Source of the DNA: Oikopleura dioica
Taxonomy: Eukaryota; Chordata; Appendicularia; Copelata; Oikopleuridae
Reading direction: 5' to 3'
Length of the DNA: 64,000 nt
Assembly: GCA_907165135.1 (NCBI GenBank)
Contig: OU015567.1
Coordinates: 563,001-627,000, forward strand
The notes under the pieces are model-generated. The model did no database searches and was not told the origin of the DNA. It worked only from the letters and a program-made list of their open reading frames with translations. The stretch's first letter is position 1. The number at the start of each line of letters is the position of its first letter. This document shows, piece by piece, positions 57,128 to 64,000 of this stretch. The position numbers and the translations under genes were made by a program.

Positions 57128-58142
57128 ATGAGTACTCCCGGCGACTACAATTACGGGGCTGTGAATAATCAGTGGTCGCCAGGTTTTCAGGGGCACGAAA
57201 GTTCACAGTGGGCTGCTCCAAGTACCAATTCTTCTTCTTACTCCGGACAACCTGGAAATCCGCAATATCTTCCTGGTGCCCCTGCAAGCTCATATCCAGG
57301 ATATGTGATGAACCCTGGTGTTCATAACTTTGCACCAGTGAATGTTCCCGACAAAAACGAGCATGTTTTGCAAGATCTGCAAAAATTATTCAGGTTAATT
57401 GGTTCAATTTTACATCTTTAAAAATCTGAATCGAAAATTCAATAGCTTGAACCATTAAAAGATCGCCAGCTAACGCCGATATTCACCTGCGAAAAGCAAT
57501 CCTCCAACAATATATAGAAATCCTGACGAGCAAGAGAATAACTGTCAGACACGAAAGAACAAGAGGCGGGGGCGAAGCACAAACTACTGAGATCTACTAC
57601 AAGCCGACCAAGATGCCATTGACCAGGCAGAATTTCGCTCGAGGCGATCCAAAATTTGTTATTTATTTCATCCACTCTATTCTTCCGGGTTAATAATTTT
57701 ATAGAAAAATGAGTTTTTGAATTTTATTAAGGAAACCCAAAAGATGCAAGCTCTTGTAGATTCTCTGATAGCCGATTGTATCAGTATCCAGTTAAAACGG
57801 CGTTGTGTGGGGTTAAATCTGGCTGGAATCAGTTCATGTCCCTTTCTGAAGAAGACAGAATGATAATGGAATGCGTAAGGCTTTGTAAAGAAAAATAAAA
57901 TAAAAGCTGATGCGATTTTAGACCGGCTGGAATCAAAATCAACTCTGGGCAGGAATGGCATCAGTTCAAACTTTACGTGAGTTCAAACCGCCAAAATCAA
58001 TTTTTTGTCAACAAATAAATCAAATAACTGAGTTTTAGTGGATCAAGATTACACTTCGGGACTTGCTTGCAAAATTATCTGCAGAACTATAATATTTTTG
58101 CTTCTCTGTAGAGTTCTGTTCTATTTAATCACTAAGAAATAA
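57128..58142 (+). CDS. Unknown protein, five exons
   Basis: Exons 57128-57393, 57462-57688, 57732-57874, 57922-57976 and 58039-58142 give 264 aa; four GT-AG introns of 43-68 nt all preserve phase. The first about 80 residues are low-complexity, rich in Gly, Pro, Ser, Tyr and Asn. The middle is basic and mixed (LRKAILQQYIEILTSKR, then FARGDPKFVIYFIHSILPG). The C-terminus has several Cys and ends in a hydrophobic stretch (TIIFLLCRVLFYLI) that could be a tail anchor. AATAAA overlaps the stop codon. I do not recognise the family. A polypyrimidine tract and AG just before the ATG could be a trans-splice acceptor. Confidence 0.7.
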
Positions 58143-58730
58143 ATTTTAATATAGAAAATTTTCTTGTATATTTCAGAAAATATCACATTTGCCATGAATT
58201 GTTTGGATGAAGAAATCTGAACAGAAAGAATCTTCAGTAGGACAGCGAAAGTTTTCAGTAAGGTTTTTGCTGTGAATCATTGATATAAAAGCATTAATAA
58301 AAATTTCAAGTTCGCACGCGAAATCCTTTGATAAATGTGTGCTATTTTCTCGGAGACTTTTGGTAAAAGTATGAAACTCAGCTGTCTCGAGAATTATGAA
58401 CTCAATTCTTATTGTGTCGAAAGAGGCACCGCTAATCTCGCCGGAAACAGGTTGCATCGGAATAATTCCTGCATAGGACTCATGGCTCCTGCATTTTCCC
58501 CTCCAGTACCAGTAGATGTCATCCTTTGTGGCAAGCTGCATTTCTGCAGCGCATTTCAATAGTGACGAATCGAAATCTTCATGCTCCGAACTCGCGGATT
58601 TTTGAAACTGTTTTCTCGCTCTGTCAAGAAACATTTTTCTTGTAAACCTTTGAATGATTGTTCAACACGAATTTCTCTATCTTTGGAAACTTACGCTCCA
58701 TTTGAAGTTTTGTTAACCACAGAAATATCT

Positions 58731-58742
58731 AAAATGTCGATT
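58731..58742. repeat. Target-site duplication, left
   Basis: AAAATGTCGATT here matches 61881-61892 exactly, bracketing the Penelope-like element. Up to 2 bp of the left edge is ambiguous. Confidence 0.85.
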
Positions 58743-58940
58743 CTCTTGGTGTTGACATCTTGTTTTATAATTCTTTTCGTTTATTTGTTTGAGCTTTCGG
58801 AATTAAATTCCATCTTCAGAAACTAAGTACAGTTAACATAAAATACTCAGAAAAGTAAGCTTACCATGTGAGTGGCAAGAGAGAAATTTAGCGCACTGAA
58901 GTTTTGACAAGAAAATTAGAAGGAGAAGAGTGATATCTAG

Positions 58941-59180
58941 ATTCATTTGATGGGCATGTATTTCACAACAATAACGCCCATCAAATCAATTTTTATTGTT
59001 GTGAAATTCTCTAGATATCACTCTTCTCCTTCTAATTTTCTTGTCAAAACTTCAGTGCGCTAAATTTCTCTCTTGCCACTCACATGGTAAGCTTACTTTT
59101 CTGAGTATTTTATGTTAACTGTACTTAGTTTCTGAAGATGGAATTTAATTCCGAAAGCTCAAACAAATAAACGAAAAGAA
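58941..59180 (+). repeat. Left direct repeat (pLTR) of the Penelope-like element
   Basis: Identical to 61643-61882 apart from GCTCAAAC versus GCTGAAAC near the end. It starts with two interleaved inverted repeats (58946-59006) and contains a hammerhead-like motif (59132-59164). Confidence 0.9.
59124..59167 (+). ncRNA. Hammerhead-ribozyme-like core in the pLTR
   Basis: CTGAAGA (59132-59138) fits the CUGANGA core. GGAAT-TTA-ATTCC makes stem II, followed by GAAA (59153-59156). AGCT then offers a self-complementary short stem III, and GTTT before the core pairs with AAAC after CTC to form stem I. This is the layout of the minimal type I hammerheads reported in Penelope-like elements, which act as dimers. 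One extra U precedes stem II, and the right-hand pLTR has CTG at the cleavage triplet, so activity is doubtful. Confidence 0.4.
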
Positions 59181-59192
59181 TTATAAAACAAG

Positions 59193-61652
59193 ATGTCAAC
59201 ACCAAGAGATATAAATATGGAACCACGACATCGCCAAGAATATAAAATAATCAGAAAAGTCCAGCGTTATAGAGAACACATCAATTTTCTACAAAATTGC
59301 TTGGATCATCAAGTCCACCCCCGATTCACTTTTTTCAAGCCGCAAGTTTTGAAGCAAGTAAAATGGAGTAAAGCTGAGGTATCGAAAAGAAGATCACAAA
59401 TAACACGTGAAACAATTCAAAAAAACAACGTAATTATTGACCAACTTAATTCTGAACTAGAATTATTTTCTAAAACTAAACTTTCAAATTTATCACCGCT
59501 TAACCTTCATCGTCACCTATCGCATTTACGAAATGTAGCCTTTCATTCTCTGAAATTTCATCGAGCTCAACTAGATAAAAAACTTAAATCTCTGATCGCA
59601 CAAAAATCCCCACCACCTTTCGAAATCAAAATTATCAATGATACATCTGTTACTTTACCACCTGAAATTATCGATATTTTGAAATTCGGAGGCTCACGTA
59701 GTATCGGGGGAACTCCTCATGCTGAGAAAATTGGCGAAAAGTATGATTATTTAGCTACTAAAATTTTTAAATATTGCAATGATAAGAAGTTCGATCCACT
59801 CTTAACAGATGAAATTTTGACTAATATTAAAGTCTCTTTTCATTCTCTTCGGAAAGCGTTCCCAAATAACAATGACGCTCAAACTCTCAAAAAGTTTTTG
59901 AAAGAGAATCCAAGCATTCTCATCCTTCCGATCGATAAATCTGACAATCTTAAAATTGTCACATGTGAACAATATGAACAAAAACTTTCAGAACAACTTT
60001 TATCCGATAAATTTATAAAAATCTCGGATGATTTTTTAGAACGAGATTATAAACGTCTAAATTGCATTCTTGAAGATTTGAAACCTTTTGTTACATCGAC
60101 CTGTTTCAACAAGATCAAGCCTAATTATAACAGTCGCACATGTTTTGGTCTCTCCAAGGAACACAAAACAAACAAACCTTTAAGACTTATCATTTCTGGC
60201 ACGAACAGCCTTACAAGCAATACAGAAAAATTTTTTTTAAAACCGATTCTTTCTAAAATGCTTGGATTTTGTAAATTCAGCATAAAAAGTACCGAAGAAA
60301 TAAAAAACAAAATCTTAAAAATTCGACCTTTTTTTGATAAAAATAAACATACAGTTTTTTCGCTTGACGTTGTGTCAATGTATGATAACGTCGATATCAA
60401 TCAAGCGATTGAATTTATTGTCAATAAAATTTACCAAAATCCAAAATTTTATTTTGAAGGTTTTATTGAAAAACCAGAGCATTTTCCATCAAAAAGCACA
60501 ATTTTCGCACTTCTTAGAGGTGCTCTTCGTGATTTTACTGGTTTTTCTAGCCGTGTCGGCAATTTTAAACAAAATAAGGGTGTCAATATGGGAGGTAGCA
60601 TTTCCCCAATTGTTGCTAGTTTTTGCAGTCTTATTGAGAATAATATTGTTAGCTCACTGACAAAATCAGGCGAGTGTTTACTTTTTGCGAGATTCGTTGA
60701 CGACTGCATAATCGTTTGTGAGAAAAAATCAAAACTAAAAATTTTCAGTAAGTTGAACTCAGTCAATAAAAATTTCCAGTTCAAAATTGAAAATATGAAA
60801 AATAACTCGATCAATTTTCTTGACTCGACAATTTTCATTAATAAAGACAACTCGCTTATTTCAATGAAACATTACAAAAAACCAACAAAAAGTAATGTTT
60901 TAACAAATTTCTCTAAGTCAATTTGCCCAAAATCCCATAAAAATAATTGCATAATTGGATCCGTAAAAAGAATCATGCACGCATCTTCAGATAAAATTTT
61001 TCAAGAACCTGCGATTGAAAAGCTTAAAAAGAAGCTTAAAGGAAATTCATACCCGTCAAAATTAATTAATTCGAAAATAGATTTAGCTTTAAAAAATGAG
61101 AAAAGAAAAGAACAAGAATATGACGAGGAAATTTATCTGTCTTTGGATTATACATCGCATCAGTGCAATCTCATCCAAAAACAATTACTAGAAACAATCA
61201 GAAAATTTTTGCCAAAATTCCGGCTTAAAATATCCTGGAAATCAATTCGAATCTCTAATTTAATAAATCCTCGCCTCAAACCTTCTCAAAATCGCGATAA
61301 TCCAACCGCCTGCATTTATAAATTTACTTGTCCTTGTAATAATGGAATATATATTGGTGAAACACTTCGACCTGTTGTTAACCGTCTGAGAGAGCACAAT
61401 TTTCGATCAAGTAACTCTGAAATTTCTACTCACATCTACAGCTGTGAAATTTATCAATCGAAATTGAAAACTGAAAACAAATACAATCTCACGCCAAAGA
61501 AGAAACTTGATTTTCTTCTTTCTCATACTTCCATTCTTAAATCAAATCTTTTCGACTGTCACAAACGAAAGTATACTGAAGCTTTTTTCATCAACATTTT
61601 ACTTCCTAATCTTAACAAACAAAACAACCACCGAAAAATAAAATTCATTTGA
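59193..61652 (+). CDS. Penelope-like reverse transcriptase with GIY-YIG endonuclease
   Basis: An uninterrupted 819-aa ORF. The reverse-transcriptase domain occupies roughly residues 230-560: GLSKEHKTNKPLRLIISGT, the first aspartate region FSLDVVSMYDNVD, VNMGGSISPIVA, and the catalytic FVDD box at 501-504. A linker with charged residues leads to a CPC motif and the GIY-YIG nuclease (NGIYIGETLRPVVNRLREH, about 716-735). The protein would nick target DNA and copy the element RNA into it. The stop codon lies inside the right-hand repeat. Length and domain order match canonical endonuclease-bearing Penelope elements. Confidence 0.96.
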   Translation: MSTPRDINMEPRHRQEYKIIRKVQRYREHINFLQNCLDHQVHPRFTFFKPQVLKQVKWSKAEVSKRRSQITRETIQKNNVIIDQLNSELELFSKTKLSNLSPLNLHRHLSHLRNVAFHSLKFHRAQLDKKLKSLIAQKSPPPFEIKIINDTSVTLPPEIIDILKFGGSRSIGGTPHAEKIGEKYDYLATKIFKYCNDKKFDPLLTDEILTNIKVSFHSLRKAFPNNNDAQTLKKFLKENPSILILPIDKSDNLKIVTCEQYEQKLSEQLLSDKFIKISDDFLERDYKRLNCILEDLKPFVTSTCFNKIKPNYNSRTCFGLSKEHKTNKPLRLIISGTNSLTSNTEKFFLKPILSKMLGFCKFSIKSTEEIKNKILKIRPFFDKNKHTVFSLDVVSMYDNVDINQAIEFIVNKIYQNPKFYFEGFIEKPEHFPSKSTIFALLRGALRDFTGFSSRVGNFKQNKGVNMGGSISPIVASFCSLIENNIVSSLTKSGECLLFARFVDDCIIVCEKKSKLKIFSKLNSVNKNFQFKIENMKNNSINFLDSTIFINKDNSLISMKHYKKPTKSNVLTNFSKSICPKSHKNNCIIGSVKRIMHASSDKIFQEPAIEKLKKKLKGNSYPSKLINSKIDLALKNEKRKEQEYDEEIYLSLDYTSHQCNLIQKQLLETIRKFLPKFRLKISWKSIRISNLINPRLKPSQNRDNPTACIYKFTCPCNNGIYIGETLRPVVNRLREHNFRSSNSEISTHIYSCEIYQSKLKTENKYNLTPKKKLDFLLSHTSILKSNLFDCHKRKYTEAFFINILLPNLNKQNNHRKIKFI

Positions 61653-61882
61653 TGGGCATGTATTTCACAACAATAACGCCCATCAAATCAATTTTTATTG
61701 TTGTGAAATTCTCTAGATATCACTCTTCTCCTTCTAATTTTCTTGTCAAAACTTCAGTGCGCTAAATTTCTCTCTTGCCACTCACATGGTAAGCTTACTT
61801 TTCTGAGTATTTTATGTTAACTGTACTTAGTTTCTGAAGATGGAATTTAATTCCGAAAGCTGAAACAAATAAACGAAAAGAA
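61643..61882 (+). repeat. Right direct repeat (pLTR) of the Penelope-like element
   Basis: Second copy of 58941-59180. It includes the ORF stop at its start and ends at the target duplication AAAATGTCGATT. Confidence 0.9.
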
Positions 61883-62532
61883 AATGTCGATTGTGAAGAA
61901 ATCTTCAATATTTTCGTTGCTAATTGTTAATTGGTCCTTTCTCTTCATCACATCGAGTTCGGAATAAAAAAGAAGCTGTTTGAGGATAAAATTGATTATG
62001 ATTAAAAATTGTTAATTAAGATTATTATTTTCAACTCTCTCCCTGATTAAGTGAGTCATATTTGTAATACCGCCTTTCGCACATGTTTAAGCAAACTGAA
62101 TTCAAGGAGCATTAAAGGCAGTAGCTAATACTGTCTCTTACATGCAGTACCATTCAACAAATTCTTCAGTGTCAATCTATCTTCAGTGCCGTTGACGAAA
62201 TAGTTTCCAAGATTCATCGTGGCAGTCGAGTTGAGAATCGCAATATCAGTCAAAATTGACGAGTCCATATCTTCAACTTCTCTCTGATCGTCCAAAAACT
62301 TTTAAGCAGCATCGACATTTCGCTGCAGATGAAAAACAATTCCCAAAACGCATGCAACAAGCGCGCTGATGAAAATGTTTCCGAAAGAAATAAATTTTCC
62401 AATAAACAACAAAAAAATCAACATTTTCCTGAAAAGAAAGATCGCTAGAAAAACGTTTTTATACTCCCGGACTTTCATCTTTTTGAATAAAGAAAGTTGA
62501 GTTCTATCTTCTATCTTGTAGCGCAGCTTCAA

Positions 62533-63122
62533 TGAACCTGTTTTATCAACCGTGAAATAATTAAAATCGATTTTGGTAAATAATTTTCAGTTTTTCGTGT
62601 TTTCGAGTCGAAAATATGCTTCGTATTTTTTTCTGATTGTAGGGTGACGTCTTCATATAAGATTCAAGAGCCGCTTGGGGTTTATCAATAAATATTTATC
62701 GCAGCGCTGGAGAGGTAGAATGATAAAGTTTTAAGTTGGCGAGGGGGAGTGCGCGTCTTCCGCATTTCGTAACTCCGAAACCGCTCACGTTTCCTTCTTT
62801 AGCTACGTCTTCGCCCTTTCGATCTGTCGAAATTGCTACTTTTCGAAAGAAAGCACGTTGGAATAAAATCTGTGTAAAAAGAAAAGCTCTGGAATCGTTA
62901 TTTTCTTACCGAAAGCAGCGGAGGAAATCGAACAGGGTATTCAATACCACCAAAGACTAATATTGAGCTCATCACTTCCTGACGCCGCTCCAACCTTTTG
63001 TCACCGCCTCAACTTTCAGAAAATATTAAACTGACAATATTCTTAAAAATTATTTATGGCTGACAAAACACGCTCATTCAAGCATAGCTTAAGTTGGAAC
63101 AAATCTATATAAACAAATTTAA
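62533..63122. other. Centre of an inverted gene duplication
   Basis: This stretch separates two divergent copies of the same unknown gene and must contain the breakpoint of the inverted duplication and any promoters. The 74-codon plus-strand frame at 62736-62960 is basic and unsupported. Confidence 0.4.
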
Positions 63123-64000
63123 ATGATGATTTTTATAAAAATGAAGATTCGGGAGTATAAGGCTGTTTTTCTTGCGATTTTTGCCGTCAGGAAAATGTCT
63201 TAGTTGTTCATTGAAAAAAAGAGGAAAGAGATTGTTTCCCGAACATTTGAATCAGTGTACTTTTTGCATGCATCTTGGGCATTGTTTTTCATCTAAAGCG
63301 AATGAATGACGATGCTGCTGGAAAATTGTTGGATGAGAAAGCCTCTGAAAAAGGGCAACTAGTTGAAGATGTGGACTCATTTGCTTCGACTGACGTTCCG
63401 ATTCTTAACGCGACAATGAGGATGAATCTTGGAGATTTCTTCGTCAACGGCAGCGAAGACAGACTGACGATTGAGAGTTTGTTGGATGAGACTCCATGTA
63501 AGGACTTAAAATAGAAATTTCTCAAAGGCTCTGATTAAGTTTGCTTATTCATTTGCGGGGTAGATCATTTTCGGTTCACCTCTCTTTATCAGGAACAGTA
63601 TTCAAAATGATTTATATCTATAAATATTGATAAAATGCGCTCAAAGTATATCTTAAAAAACATCAGCGGTATCCATATTGGCTTTTCATCAAATGATGAT
63701 TTCGAATCAAGAATCGAAGATTTCTTCAAAATCGACATTGTTTCTTTTCGTTCATATTTACTTAAGTATCCTGATGAAGTTTATCCAATAAACGAAAACG
63801 TTTGATACAAATCATATGATCTATCGACATTTATGATATTTCAGTCGTAGATAAAACTTCGCATGGGTCGTAAGTTTCAGCTAAAGATTTTGTCAAATCA
63901 TTATGAAATTTTTAAGGTTTTCACGAAAAATGATTTTTGACGCAGCAAAAGAAGAGTTTGAACAATCTCGACTTTCTGAGCACGAAGACTTTGATTCCTC
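63123..64000 (+). pseudogene. Unknown membrane-protein gene (right copy), partial and damaged
   Basis: Head-to-head paralogue of the left copy. MKIREYKAVFLAIF at 63161 corresponds to MKVREYKNVFLAIF of the left copy but is followed by TAG and frameshifts in the membrane segment. The frame recovers at CILGIVFHLKR and runs to a GTAAGG donor at 63498 (NLGDFFVNGSEDRLT region). Later homologous exons are visible: one near 63536 (ICGVDHFRFTSLYQ), one from 63647 (IEDFFKIDI) to about 63804, one ending at a GTAAGT donor near 63870 (VVDKTSHG), and one from about 63916 running off the window (SEHEDFDSS). From 63647 on, the coding sequence looks intact. It may be a gene with a different first exon, not a dead copy. 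Confidence 0.55.

Larger units (their letters stand above)
58743..61880 (+). mobile_element. Complete Penelope-like retroelement
   Basis: From left to right: an inverted 5' piece (58743-58940, the reverse complement of about 59010-59209, including the start of the ORF), a 240-bp repeat (58941-59180), the ORF (59193-61652) and a second 240-bp copy (61643-61882). The two direct repeats differ at one visible position. Such partly inverted, LTR-like ends are characteristic of Penelope elements. The intact ORF, near-identical repeats and exact 12-bp duplication imply a recent insertion. It lies in a coding exon of the minus-strand gene described at 58173-62532. Confidence 0.92.
58173..62532 (-). 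pseudogene. Unknown membrane-protein gene (left copy), disrupted
   Basis: Read on the minus strand: an exon from about 62532 to 62142 encodes a hydrophobic anchor (FRKMLIFLLFIGKFI and ALVACVLGIVF) and a stalk. An in-frame TAA follows DAA. A small exon is at about 62095-62041. The next runs from about 61974 (first ATG at 61948) to 61893 and resumes at 58742-58695 after the Penelope insertion. Then come a 47-nt GT-AG intron and an exon 58647-58173 ending in TGA-free sequence up to its stop. The last exon encodes about 158 residues with several Cys (CAAEMQL, WRGKCRSH, FRCPTEDSFC). The inserted element and the TAA are two independent defects. A type II membrane topology is inferred. The right copy lies at 63123-64000. 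Confidence 0.6.

Overview
This is animal (eukaryotic) nuclear DNA. The genes are split by short GT-AG introns, often 38-65 nt, some genes carry polyadenylation signals, and the space between them is filled with small transposable elements. Three things point to an appendicularian tunicate (Oikopleura-like): very short introns, splice junctions in at least one gene that fit only if GA-AG introns are allowed (reported for Oikopleura), and a pair of secreted proteins combining CPC-type cysteine repeats with kelch-like repeats, which I recall from Oikopleura gene predictions. The species is an inference.

Layout. 1-6.8 kb: a foldback repeat, a small inverted-repeat element, an unrecognised four-exon minus-strand gene (1866-3236) and a TTAA-flanked element. 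6.8-12.3 kb: two related six-to-nine-exon plus-strand genes for secreted Cys-rich/kelch-like proteins (6833-8900 and 10114-12329); the second carries an apparent frameshift. 12.3-19.4 kb: no convincing gene, many foldback elements. 19.5-25.7 kb: a complete seven-exon ephrin-B-type gene on the minus strand (348 aa) with a 4.4 kb first intron. 25.7-43.4 kb: mostly non-autonomous transposons, including two hAT-type elements with target-site duplications (28700-29610 and 34649-38052), TA- and TTAA-flanked elements, palindromes and mirrored tandem arrays, plus one small two-exon gene (39669-39980). 43.4-44.4 kb: a membrane-anchored mucin-like protein. 48.8-49.9 kb: a C-terminal RING-finger protein (minus). 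52.1-52.9 kb: a ChaC-type gamma-glutamylcyclotransferase. 57.1-58.1 kb: a five-exon gene of unknown function. 58.2-64.0 kb: two copies of an unknown gene arranged as an inverted duplication about a centre near 62.8 kb, both damaged; the left copy is split by a complete, apparently young Penelope-like retroelement.

The genes do not form a pathway. The likely cell-surface or secreted products (kelch pair, ephrin, mucin-like protein, duplicated membrane protein) and the housekeeping enzyme (ChaC) look like independent transcription units. The strongest signals beyond ordinary genes are the Penelope-like element (intact ORF, 240-bp direct repeats, inverted 5' copy, 12-bp target duplication, interleaved inverted repeats and a hammerhead-like core), the nested hAT/TTAA element complex at 32.9-38.1 kb, and several non-autonomous repeat families dispersed through the window. 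All exon boundaries were derived by hand from splice signals and reading-frame continuity; there is no transcript evidence.
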